DNA of 47,136 nt, taken from positions 1 to 47,136 of the forward strand of contig JALEHN010000062.1 in assembly GCA_022770525.1 (NCBI GenBank), in the 5' to 3' direction. Made by a program: the position numbers and the translations under genes. A model generated the notes under the pieces. It did no database searches and was not told where the DNA came from. It worked only from the letters and a program-made list of their open reading frames with translations. This DNA is from Clostridiales bacterium (GTDB lineage Bacteria > Bacillota > Clostridia > Lachnospirales > Lachnospiraceae). Shown in pieces: positions 30,112 through 38,431 of the stretch; within the stretch, counting starts at the first letter, position 1, and every line of letters begins with the position of its first letter.

Positions 30112-32577
30112 ATGGAGCCTAAGTATTCGATTTTATATTTTAAGAAAGATCTCAATGAAAATTATGGGGATATCAAAAGATTTTTATATTCGGGCATTAA
30201 AGTTTTCTGGTTTGGAAATGAACGTGATGCCGGGCGGTTAAAGGCAGATTTTCGGGGGTTTTCAAAAGAATTTTTTCTGCAGGTGTTTGATATCGGCGGT
30301 GTGGCGGTGCTTGAGCCGTTTTCAGGCTGCGTGATTGCTGACGGTGAAGGCATTGACGGGGACAGTGATAAGCAGAGGCTAATCAATGTTCTTGAAGACA
30401 AGCTTCCTGCGTTTAATGCGGCTCAGTATAAAGTGGAGCATTGCTTAGCGGAGGCAAATATCGTTGTAAAGGCTTCGGCGGGGACGGGAAAGACGACGGT
30501 GATGATCGACCGTATTTTATATTTGATGCACATGATTCCGGATCTGGATATGTCGGAAATTTATATGATTACATTTACAAACGAAGCAACGAATCAGATG
30601 AATGACAGACTTCAGAAGACTCTCCTTAAAAAGTATGCGCTGACAAAAAACAAGCGTTATATGACGTGGCTTGAGCAGCAGTCCCAGATGCATATCAGTA
30701 CGATTGACAGCCTGGCCTATGATTTGTTTCGAAGATTCGGCACCGGTGCTGGATTCGGACGGGATCTGCAGATTAAACCATTTGAAAAGGAACGGAAGGA
30801 TCTGATTAAAGATCTGCTTTCAGATGCGCTTGATGACAGAAATCCCATTACCGTGCAGATTGGCATGACTTATTCCGAAGCCGCAAGGCTTGTTGATGAT
30901 TATTGGAAAGAGCTGACAAGTAAAGGGTATACGATATCGGAAATTCTTAATAAAGACTGGGGCGATGCCGGCTGTGAGCCGGAAGCTGCAGGTTTTCAGC
31001 GTATTTTAAAAACAGTGCTTCAAAAATTTGAAGAAAAGTACCGTCAGATGAAGCTGGATGCCAATGCGATTTCCATTAATGATTTATTTTTTGATTTTGG
31101 ACATTATCTTCTGGAAGGGCGTTTAAGCTGCAGCGGTCTTGCCATGCGGTACCTTTTCGTGGACGAGTTTCAGGATACCGATGCCACGCAGATCCGGACA
31201 TTTGCGGGGCTTGTTAAGACCCTGGGGGCAAAATTATTTGCGGTAGGCGATGTCAAACAAAGTATCTATGCATTTAAAGGGGCAACAGATGCGGCTTTTG
31301 ATATACTGGAGGAGGAAATGCACGGAAAGCTTCGTCATTTCAGCCTTCGCAATAACTATCGGACGTGCGGCAATATCATGAAGGTCATGGAGAAATATTT
31401 CTTTGCGTGGGCTGATGAGGGACTGCTGCGTTATGAGGAATCGGTACGCCCTTTCAACAAAGATGAGGGTATGGTGGAGATGGATATTGTGATGAATAAA
31501 GCGTCCATGCAGGCCCAGACGATGAATATGATTGATCAGGCGCTGCAGGAGCTTGAGCTTGATGTGCGCTCCGGCGGGAAAAAGGTGACGGCTCAGACAA
31601 AGGTTGCCGTACTGGTCAGGGGAAATACAAAAGCGGCAGAGCTTGCCCGACTTTGCCGTAAACACGGCAAAACGGTTGTTTTAAACTCGGACCGGCCTTT
31701 CTTTTTGTCCAAAGCGGTGAGAGATTTCTATGCCATGATCAGTTCTTATATTTTTGAGGAGCAGCCGATTTATACATATAATTACCTGATGACCCCTTAC
31801 GCGGCCTACGACGGTGTGATTTCCGTGACGGAAATGGAACAGCTTGAGGGAAAGCAGGAGGCGTTAAATCAGTATCTGGATCAGTTTAAAACAAAGACAA
31901 GCTGGTATAAATATCAGCGGGAGTTTCGGATCCGTCCTGTGCTGTCGGTGATACGGGAAATCGTGGGCAATGAAAATATCATTGAAAATTTCATTGCCAT
32001 GGATAAAGTTCATATGAACGGGGAGGGCTGGACCGAAGCGAAGAAAAACAGACAGGCACTTATTGATGCGAAAAGTTACCGCATGAATCTGGATAAGCTG
32101 ATGGATATCATTCAGCAGCGTATGGATGGGGAGTTTACCACGCTGTATGATCTGTATGTTTATCTGTCTTTGATGATCGCGACGAATCGGGAAGAGATGG
32201 AACCGGATATCGATATGACCGATGATTATACAAGCGTGTATATTATGACGGTCCATAAATCAAAAGGACTTGAGTATGACACGGTGATTTTGCCGGCAAT
32301 GAATCACAGTGTTGTCCCGGTTAAAAGAACGACGATTTTATCCGATGCGCATAAAGTGGCCTGGTATTACAAAAGAAATGACCGCAGATTTATGCAGAGT
32401 GCCTGGTTTGAGACGCTTTGGAAAGATGCTGCCCAAAAAGGCGTTGAAGAGGAAACAAGGATGCTTTATGTTGCCATGACAAGGGCAGTCAACAAGCTGA
32501 TACTTCTGGTGAGTCCTTGGGATTCTCATGAAAGCTGGTCGTCACTGATACGAAGGGTAGGGCTTATCAATGAGTAA
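30112..32577 (+). CDS. UvrD/AddA-like superfamily 1 helicase without nuclease domain
   Basis: An 821-residue helicase; AAAGGAG lies 6 bases before ATG 30112. A divergent N-terminal 95 residues precede the Q motif FNAAQYKVEHC, Walker A ASAGTGKTT (121-129), TFTNEATNQM (Ia), FVDEFQDTDATQ (II), AVGDVKQSIYAFKGA (III), NNYRTC, TVHKSKGLEYD (V) and YVAMTRAVNKL (VI). These are all the motor motifs of a 3'-5' SF1A helicase closest to the AddA/RecB type. It ends shortly after motif VI, so the C-terminal nuclease of AddA/RecB is absent. The next gene overlaps by 8 bases and resembles AddB, suggesting an AddAB-derived complex. Confidence 0.88.
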   Translation: MEPKYSILYFKKDLNENYGDIKRFLYSGIKVFWFGNERDAGRLKADFRGFSKEFFLQVFDIGGVAVLEPFSGCVIADGEGIDGDSDKQRLINVLEDKLPAFNAAQYKVEHCLAEANIVVKASAGTGKTTVMIDRILYLMHMIPDLDMSEIYMITFTNEATNQMNDRLQKTLLKKYALTKNKRYMTWLEQQSQMHISTIDSLAYDLFRRFGTGAGFGRDLQIKPFEKERKDLIKDLLSDALDDRNPITVQIGMTYSEAARLVDDYWKELTSKGYTISEILNKDWGDAGCEPEAAGFQRILKTVLQKFEEKYRQMKLDANAISINDLFFDFGHYLLEGRLSCSGLAMRYLFVDEFQDTDATQIRTFAGLVKTLGAKLFAVGDVKQSIYAFKGATDAAFDILEEEMHGKLRHFSLRNNYRTCGNIMKVMEKYFFAWADEGLLRYEESVRPFNKDEGMVEMDIVMNKASMQAQTMNMIDQALQELELDVRSGGKKVTAQTKVAVLVRGNTKAAELARLCRKHGKTVVLNSDRPFFLSKAVRDFYAMISSYIFEEQPIYTYNYLMTPYAAYDGVISVTEMEQLEGKQEALNQYLDQFKTKTSWYKYQREFRIRPVLSVIREIVGNENIIENFIAMDKVHMNGEGWTEAKKNRQALIDAKSYRMNLDKLMDIIQQRMDGEFTTLYDLYVYLSLMIATNREEMEPDIDMTDDYTSVYIMTVHKSKGLEYDTVILPAMNHSVVPVKRTTILSDAHKVAWYYKRNDRRFMQSAWFETLWKDAAQKGVEEETRMLYVAMTRAVNKLILLVSPWDSHESWSSLIRRVGLINE

Positions 32578-35209
32578 TAGAGTTTATACATATACAAAGA
32601 TCACAGAACTGAAAAATGCCCGCTATTTTTCAGAGATTGCGCCCCTGCCTCAGCTTGCCATGTCCCTTGAAATGAAGAATGCCATGGCGCACGATATGCC
32701 CATATTCAGAAAGAACATTATGGCTTTTTCGGTGTTTCAGACGAGACTGTTTCCGGGATGGAATACAAGCGGCCAGCGGTTTGGATATTATACGGTTTTA
32801 AACCGTATGCTTCGTGAAAAAATTGCGGCTGCCAAAGATAAATCTGAGAGGGAGTGGCTTTTCGGGTGCAAAAAAAATATCACTTTTGCGGTTAATAATA
32901 TTATTCGGTTCGAAGAAGCGGGGGTTCATCCGTGTGACATCAAAGAACGGGACAGAGATATATTATTGTTTCTTGATATGTGGCGTTGTCTTGAGGCAGC
33001 GGATGGTCATATAAAAAATTTCAGGCAGCGGCTTATTCAGCTTCACGACCCGGAAGTTTTCAGTGAGGAAGTCGGCAAAATTTTTCGGTTTCACGGCAGA
33101 AAGCAGATGGTGTGGCACGGTTTTCAGTTTTTTACACCGCTGCAGCAGTTTGTGTATGACTGCTTTATAAGGGCCGGTTATGACATTTACGCACTGATTC
33201 AGTATGAGGAAAAGTATCCTTATGCAAATGAGATATGGGATTATCTTTATAGGCCTTCGCATGGCTTTCCGGAAAAAAGCGCATGGATCAGACAGGAAAA
33301 ATCAGATGAAAAAAATCCCCTTGGAGAAATTTTTGAAACCGGTGAAAAGGTAGTGGCTTCAAACATAAAAATGATAAAATATGACAATACGGTGGAATTT
33401 GTTGAAGATATTGCCCGCATCAAAGATGAAGGCTTTTATATTTACTGCGCGGATGATAAAGCGGCGAATCATATGCTGAAAGATTATTTCCCGGAGCGCT
33501 ACGGCGTTCGGAATCTTCTGGCATATCCGGTCGGGCAGTTTATATACGTGCTGCATAAAATGTGGGATGAAAACCGCCAGTGTATTGTATTGAGTCAGGA
33601 TGGGTTAAGAAAGTGCTTTGCCTCCGGGTGGATGTCGGTCGATGGCAAAAGCAGTGTGCATTATACGGAAGATCTGGAGCGCCTGTTGCCGTATTTCGAA
33701 GGATGTCATACGGTGGATGAGTGGTACAAACGGCTGGATGTTTTTATGGATGCCTGTGAAAATGCCGTTGATGTATTCGCGGCAGAGGCAACGGTAAATG
33801 AGAATATTGTGGATATTTCCGCATCAGAGGTTTCGGGCTGTGGATATGATGCCCTAAAACAGCAGATGTTTGGGAACCCGCTGAAACATTTTGGCCCATT
33901 TTCCATAAAAGAAGATCGGCGTGATGCGGTCATTGCGATGATTAAAAAGCTTATACAGATGGCAGACGCTTTGTTTGGAGAGAATGCGCCGGTTTCAATT
34001 CAGACGCATATGAGTAAGCTTGATGCGATGCTTTATATGCCGGATGGTATGCCGAAGGCGTTATATCTGGAAGAAAAGCAAAAGGTTAAACAGATTTTTG
34101 AGGCTCTGGAGAGTGATCAAATAAGGGATTTTATGTGTTATCCGGGTGATCTGGCCGCTGCGATGCTTTCTTTGATGGGTGATAAGAATCAGGAAGAGCT
34201 GAATGAGGAATTAAGTGAGCATCAGCGCAATGTTGATCTGAAAGTTCTTGTATTTAATATATTTCAGGTGGAATCGGCACCGATTGCCGCAAATAGCAAA
34301 GTACATATCTGTCTTGCGGACATCTCCCGATTGCCGGGGGGAGCCGGTAAATACAGCTGGCCGGTTGATGAAGCCTGGCTGAAATCCATTTTACAAAACA
34401 CGAAGAAAATTTACATAAAAAACTGGATTGAAAACAATCATTTAACAGCATTGTCGAACCGGTATTATACGTATGCTGCTTTAAAAAATGATAACGTGGA
34501 AATTTCATGGATACAGAAACAGGGCGAGAAAATGTATGCGCCGTCACCATATGTGACCCTTCTTGATCAGCTGTCGGATGCGAAAATTGAAGAAAGTCAT
34601 GTGCGAAAGCTTGATTTAATGACGGTTTCAAAAATCGATGCAAAGAAAAGATTTGAGAAAGAATACATATCTTTGGAAAATCCAAAGTTTCATTTTTATG
34701 ACAGTGAACTGGCGTATGCATTATGCCCGATGCGTTTTGTATACAGTTATGTACTGGGCAATCGTCCGGCTTACAGAAACGAATATCAGCAAAATCGTGC
34801 GCTTGTGCGGTTAGTTCAGTCACTGTATGAGCTTTTGAAAGATAAGTATTCTGTTGAGCAGATTGCGGCAAATGTATTTGAACTGTTTCCGGGTATCCGA
34901 AAGGCTGAAAAACGGCAGATGATCGATGATGCTATCCGGTGGCCGTTACCTGAGTGTGAAGGGGGTTATACCTCTTTCGGGGAATACAGGTATACAAACT
35001 ATCGTTTAAATATGGTATTTCCGGATCAGGGAGCTTATGAAGCCGCAAAAAGAGCAGAGCAGATGATGCGCCGGGAAGGACGCAAAGACATTTATTATGC
35101 ACAGAGGGGAACGGAAGGTTCAAGAAACTGCGAATTATGCCCGCATTCCGGGTATTGTATGGAAGCGCTTTTTGGCGTAGATTATAAAGAGGGAGAAGCA
35201 TCATGGTAA
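32570..35209 (+). CDS. AddB-like Fe-S protein, nuclease core apparently lost
   Basis: An 879-residue partner of the helicase. The first 690 residues look like an AddB/RecC-type degenerate helicase scaffold with no Walker A, containing WHGFQFFTPLQQFVYDCF as in AddB. Near the C-terminus ALCPMRFVYSYVLG provides the first cluster cysteine and CELCPHSGYC provides C-x2-C-x5-C, the AddB iron-sulfur staple. Only about 135 residues separate them, and no G-R-I-D or D-Y-K type catalytic motif of the PD-(D/E)XK core is seen between. So the cluster is kept but the nuclease seems deleted. Start ATG 32570 overlaps the helicase stop. Structural or DNA-binding role is inferred. Confidence 0.75.
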   Translation: MSNRVYTYTKITELKNARYFSEIAPLPQLAMSLEMKNAMAHDMPIFRKNIMAFSVFQTRLFPGWNTSGQRFGYYTVLNRMLREKIAAAKDKSEREWLFGCKKNITFAVNNIIRFEEAGVHPCDIKERDRDILLFLDMWRCLEAADGHIKNFRQRLIQLHDPEVFSEEVGKIFRFHGRKQMVWHGFQFFTPLQQFVYDCFIRAGYDIYALIQYEEKYPYANEIWDYLYRPSHGFPEKSAWIRQEKSDEKNPLGEIFETGEKVVASNIKMIKYDNTVEFVEDIARIKDEGFYIYCADDKAANHMLKDYFPERYGVRNLLAYPVGQFIYVLHKMWDENRQCIVLSQDGLRKCFASGWMSVDGKSSVHYTEDLERLLPYFEGCHTVDEWYKRLDVFMDACENAVDVFAAEATVNENIVDISASEVSGCGYDALKQQMFGNPLKHFGPFSIKEDRRDAVIAMIKKLIQMADALFGENAPVSIQTHMSKLDAMLYMPDGMPKALYLEEKQKVKQIFEALESDQIRDFMCYPGDLAAAMLSLMGDKNQEELNEELSEHQRNVDLKVLVFNIFQVESAPIAANSKVHICLADISRLPGGAGKYSWPVDEAWLKSILQNTKKIYIKNWIENNHLTALSNRYYTYAALKNDNVEISWIQKQGEKMYAPSPYVTLLDQLSDAKIEESHVRKLDLMTVSKIDAKKRFEKEYISLENPKFHFYDSELAYALCPMRFVYSYVLGNRPAYRNEYQQNRALVRLVQSLYELLKDKYSVEQIAANVFELFPGIRKAEKRQMIDDAIRWPLPECEGGYTSFGEYRYTNYRLNMVFPDQGAYEAAKRAEQMMRREGRKDIYYAQRGTEGSRNCELCPHSGYCMEALFGVDYKEGEASW

Positions 35210-36021
35210 ACAGGCGTTTTTGGGAGGATGCAAAAAGTGTCTGGGTGATGGCGGCACCTGCTAAAATCCCGGGTGCAAAGACCGGTTCGGGCGGTGTCAT
35301 CTCCCCGGAACTTTTTAAAGATCCGTTGGATATAGAAAAATCGGGAAGTTTCGGTATGAATGACGGTGTATGGGCCGGGGAATATGATGAAGAAATTCCT
35401 TTCGACCAGCTGAATGATGATGCGGTATTATGGGCTGTGTTTAACGGGGAGGATATGCCGGGACAGCCACGTCAGATGAAAGTATCGGGGCAGGGAAAAC
35501 ATTCGGGGCAGCAAAGTGCATCGGCGCAGAAGGCGCCGGAGCCTCCGAAAGTGCCGCCGCGGCCGAAGCTGGACATAAAAGCCTTTGAACAGGCGATGGC
35601 AGAGAAAACATTGCCGGGATTTGTTGCTGCGGCACAGCTCCTTATGAAATGTCAGCTGCCGGAAGAAATGAATCAATTATATGTACAGCTGACAGAGCGT
35701 ATTCCGGTGCTTCAAAATGCGTCTGAGAAATTTGAGGCTGTGTACCAGGCGGATCTGGAACCGTTTTATGAATATTACATACCGGAAGCGCTGGAGCTTA
35801 CAGAAGTCTATCTTGAATATCTGGACAACGGTGTCGGTGAGGATATTGTAAAAGATACGGAACAGGAGATTGTTGATGCGGTGAAAAAGCTGATACAGGC
35901 GGTCAATGAAAAGACCGATGAAATTTATAAATTTGCGTCCATTGAAATCAAGGCGAAGGCAAAAGCACTGGAGTCACTGATGAGCCAGAACGGATTTGTG
36001 GATTCGGATTATAAATTATAG
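35203..36021 (+). CDS. XpaC-like protein, partner of TelA
   Basis: A 272-residue protein whose ATG overlaps the AddB-like stop by 7 bases; GGGAGAAGC precedes it. Residues 1-85 contain an acidic region, 86-120 a Gln/Ser/Pro-rich linker (PEPPKVPPRPK), and 140-265 a helical domain like that of XpaC (FYEYYIPEALELTEVYLEYL, then DTEQEIVDAVKKLIQAVNE and a helix ending LESLMSQNGF). The membrane helices of classical XpaC are missing, so it is soluble. XpaC and TelA genes are often neighbours in Firmicutes, as here. Its last codons are the seed of a 60-bp tandem repeat. Confidence 0.75.
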   Translation: MVNRRFWEDAKSVWVMAAPAKIPGAKTGSGGVISPELFKDPLDIEKSGSFGMNDGVWAGEYDEEIPFDQLNDDAVLWAVFNGEDMPGQPRQMKVSGQGKHSGQQSASAQKAPEPPKVPPRPKLDIKAFEQAMAEKTLPGFVAAAQLLMKCQLPEEMNQLYVQLTERIPVLQNASEKFEAVYQADLEPFYEYYIPEALELTEVYLEYLDNGVGEDIVKDTEQEIVDAVKKLIQAVNEKTDEIYKFASIEIKAKAKALESLMSQNGFVDSDYKL

Positions 36022-36206
36022 TGAAAGCGCAGGATATGGCCAGATGCCGGATTGGATGCGGATTCAGACGATAAATTATAGTGAAAGCGCAGGAAACGGC
36101 CAGATGCCGGATTCGATGCGGATTCGGACGATAAATTATAGTGAAAGCACAGGAAACGGTCAGATGCCGGATTCGATGCGGATTCGGAGGATATATTATT
36201 TTGAAA
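36001..36206 (+). repeat. 60-bp tandem repeat, 3.4 copies
   Basis: Exact 60-bp units start at 36001, 36061 and 36121, with a partial unit at 36181. The first unit begins with the last six codons and stop of the XpaC-like gene, and every unit repeats that 3' end (GATTCGGA-, ATAAATTATAG) and a segment CAGATGCCGGATT. Identity between units is above 90 percent. The last partial unit runs into the RBS AGGAAGG of telA. Confidence 0.92.
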
Positions 36207-36222
36207 GAGGAAGGTAAATGTT

Positions 36223-37434
36223 ATGGAAAATCGTTATGATAACAATCCTGATATGGACGAGGAACTTGCAAATATAAAAACACCGGTATTGTCGATTCAT
36301 CCGGAAGAGAAGACATTTAAAGATCCTTTTGGCCGGGAACCGGCTTTAGAAAGCGCGGATGCATCGGATATGAAAAGTGAATCGGAAGCATCCGCCGGTT
36401 CTGTCAGTGAATCACAGCTCAGTGAAGATGAAAAAAGGCAGGTGGAAGCCTTTGTAAAGCAGATTGATATCAGAGACGTAAAAATGGTGAATTCCTATGG
36501 GGCGAATGCACAGAAGGGTATTTCCACCTTTTCTGTTTCCATTACAAACAATGTCAGGGCAAAAGAGTTCGGAGATGTCGGTGTGAGCTTAAGAGAGCTT
36601 GGTGCAGCAATCGGAAGCACGACTGCTCCGGAAAAGAAAGGCCTTTTTGGACTTTTACAAAAAGGAAAGAGAAAGGCGGCATATTTGATTTCAAATTATG
36701 AATCGGCGGAGGCAAGCATCAAAAAAATTGAAAAGGATCTGCAGAGACATCAGCAGCAGCTGACAAAAGACATATATGTTTTTGATCAGATGTATGACAT
36801 GAATCTGGAGTTTTATAAAGAATTGACGATGTACATTATTGCCGGAAAGAAAGCGCTTGAGCTGGCGAAAAAAACGAAGTGCTTAGAACTTCGAACGAAG
36901 GCGGAGAAGACCGGTGATCAGCTGGATATACAGATGTACAGAGATTATGAAAGTGCCTGCAAGCGGTTTGAAAAGCGGATTTCCGATCTGGAAACCACAA
37001 GGCTTGTGTCGATTCAGATGGCACCTCAGATCAGACTTTTGCAGGATGCAGACCAGGAAGTGGTAGATAAACTGCGTTCGGATATTATAAATACGATACC
37101 TCTGTGGAGAAACCAGATGGTTCTGGCACTGGGGATTACACATAGCAGACGGGCTCTTGATGCTCAGAGTGCTGTGACAGATATGACCAATGAAATGTTA
37201 AAAAGAAATGCGGAAACATTAAAACAGGGCGCCATTGACGCGGCGCGGGCTTCTGAAAAAGGCATTGTCGATGTGGAAACACTGAGGAAAATCAATGCGG
37301 ATATTATCGCGTCAATCAACGAAGTCGTGCAGATTCATGAAGAAGGTTCCAGAAGGAGGGCTTTGGCTCAGGAGGAACTGGCTAAGATTGAAGATGAATT
37401 AAAGCAGGCGCTTTTGGATGCCGGAAGCAGATAA
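36223..37434 (+). CDS. telA: TelA-family toxic anion resistance-like protein
   Basis: A 403-residue soluble coiled-coil protein with AGGAAGG before ATG 36223. A disordered acidic N-terminus of about 65 residues precedes the TelA domain: QVEAFVKQIDIRD, VNSYGANAQKGISTFSV, LQRHQQQLTKDIYVFDQMYD, YIIAGKKALELAK, SIQMAPQIRLLQDADQ and a run ending ALGITHSRRALDAQSAVTD. It is named for tellurite resistance, but in most genomes acts in poorly understood stress or envelope systems with XpaC, as its upstream neighbour is here. It is last in the helicase operon, before a strong terminator. Confidence 0.9.
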   Translation: MENRYDNNPDMDEELANIKTPVLSIHPEEKTFKDPFGREPALESADASDMKSESEASAGSVSESQLSEDEKRQVEAFVKQIDIRDVKMVNSYGANAQKGISTFSVSITNNVRAKEFGDVGVSLRELGAAIGSTTAPEKKGLFGLLQKGKRKAAYLISNYESAEASIKKIEKDLQRHQQQLTKDIYVFDQMYDMNLEFYKELTMYIIAGKKALELAKKTKCLELRTKAEKTGDQLDIQMYRDYESACKRFEKRISDLETTRLVSIQMAPQIRLLQDADQEVVDKLRSDIINTIPLWRNQMVLALGITHSRRALDAQSAVTDMTNEMLKRNAETLKQGAIDAARASEKGIVDVETLRKINADIIASINEVVQIHEEGSRRRALAQEELAKIEDELKQALLDAGSR

Positions 37435-37546
37435 GGTTGAGCGTGTATTCAAACCTCCTCTATGAGAGCGGCATAACTATGCTTTGCCCGGCTTTAGACA
37501 GTTACGGATTGCTTTTATAATATGACAAGTATAACGGATATTATTT

Positions 37547-37586
37547 ACCCCTGTAAGACGGATATGCGTCTTACAGGGGTTTTTTT
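37547..37586 (+). terminator. Rho-independent terminator
   Basis: ACCCCTGTAAGACG (37547-37560), loop GATATG, CGTCTTACAGGGGT (37567-37580), then TTTTTT. A perfect 14-bp stem that ends the telA operon. Confidence 0.95.
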
Positions 37587-37597
37587 GAAGAAATTTG

Positions 37598-37647
37598 TTG
37601 CATTTTGGAAATTTATATAATATAATTGACGGGCAAAGGTATTACCT
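37598..37647 (+). promoter_or_regulatory. Promoter of the gntR-pur cluster with a probable GntR operator
   Basis: TTGCAT (37598-37603) and TATAAT (37621-37626) are 17 bp apart. A dyad AGGTA-T-TACCT lies at 37637-37647, just after the likely transcription start, and resembles the GT-N-TA-N-AC type operators of HutC-subfamily GntR proteins, implying autoregulation. Confidence 0.6.
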
Positions 37648-37669
37648 ATTTTTTAAGGAGGGGACTGCT

Positions 37670-38401
37670 GTGGATATTGAATTTGATAAAGAGTGTTCGA
37701 AATCGATCTCCAGGCTGCTGCTGCAGGAGATGAAAGACGGTCGTTTTTCTGAATGCGGCAGGCTGCCGCGGGAAACCGTACTGGCGGAGACATTTGGCAT
37801 CAGCCGGACGCAGTTAAGGGATGCTTTGGCGCAATTGGAGAGGGAAGGATATATCACCCGCAGGCATGGTGTGGGGACGATCATCAACCGTCATGTATTG
37901 CAGGTAAAGAACCGTATGGATATGGAGACGGAGTTTATGGATATCATCCGGCAAAGCGGTTATACGCCGAATGTGTCACATATACATATGCAGGATGAAC
38001 GGGCGGATGCGTTCATTGCAAAAAAAATGAAAATTCCGGAAGGAAGCGAAATTGTCCGGATATGCCGTATTTGCACAGCGGATGACAAGCCTGCGATTTA
38101 CTGTGAAGATGTGTTGGAAAAAAGATATGTTAAAGGGGATTACACACTTAAGGATCTGGAACCTCCGATTTTTCTTTTTTTGCAGAAGTTCTGCAATATA
38201 TATGCGTATATGGATTTAACACAGCTTCATGCTGTATTATCAAATGATACGGTATCGGAAGCGCTGGAAATTCCGAAAGGAACTCCGGTTTTAAATATGC
38301 AGGAGGTCGATTTTGATATTGATGGCAATATTATTTTATATTCCAATCAGTATTTTGTTGATGAGTTATTTGAACAGACAGTTATGAGAAAAAAGTTTTA
38401 G
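37670..38401 (+). CDS. GntR-family regulator, HutC/UTRA type
   Basis: A 243-residue regulator; GTG 37670 is chosen because AAGGAGGGG precedes it with good spacing. Residues 5-72 are the GntR winged HTH (LPRETVLAETFGISRTQLRD, then LEREGYITRRHGVGTIINRH). Residues 90-243 are a UTRA ligand domain with typical IPEGSEIVRICRI and GTPVLNMQEVDFDIDGNIIL. It is 30 bases before purM on the same strand, which makes a role in purine gene control likely; no purine riboswitch is visible. The ligand, possibly a purine or a folate intermediate, is unknown. Confidence 0.9.
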   Translation: MDIEFDKECSKSISRLLLQEMKDGRFSECGRLPRETVLAETFGISRTQLRDALAQLEREGYITRRHGVGTIINRHVLQVKNRMDMETEFMDIIRQSGYTPNVSHIHMQDERADAFIAKKMKIPEGSEIVRICRICTADDKPAIYCEDVLEKRYVKGDYTLKDLEPPIFLFLQKFCNIYAYMDLTQLHAVLSNDTVSEALEIPKGTPVLNMQEVDFDIDGNIILYSNQYFVDELFEQTVMRKKF

Positions 38402-38431
38402 TAAGGTGAACAGACAGGAAAGGAAAAGTTT

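Noticed and set aside
30162..30401. Minus-strand frames inside the helicase and AddB-like genes
   Set aside because: They are mirror images of the real coding frames, with low-complexity His/Arg-rich translations and no RBS.
35996..36217. 73-codon frame of 20-residue repeats over the 60-bp array
   Set aside because: It starts inside the XpaC-like gene in another frame and has no RBS; the period of 60 keeps any frame open.
37435..37669. Purine riboswitch before the gntR-pur cluster
   Set aside because: The only structure is a perfect terminator belonging to telA; the conserved junction of the purine aptamer was not found.
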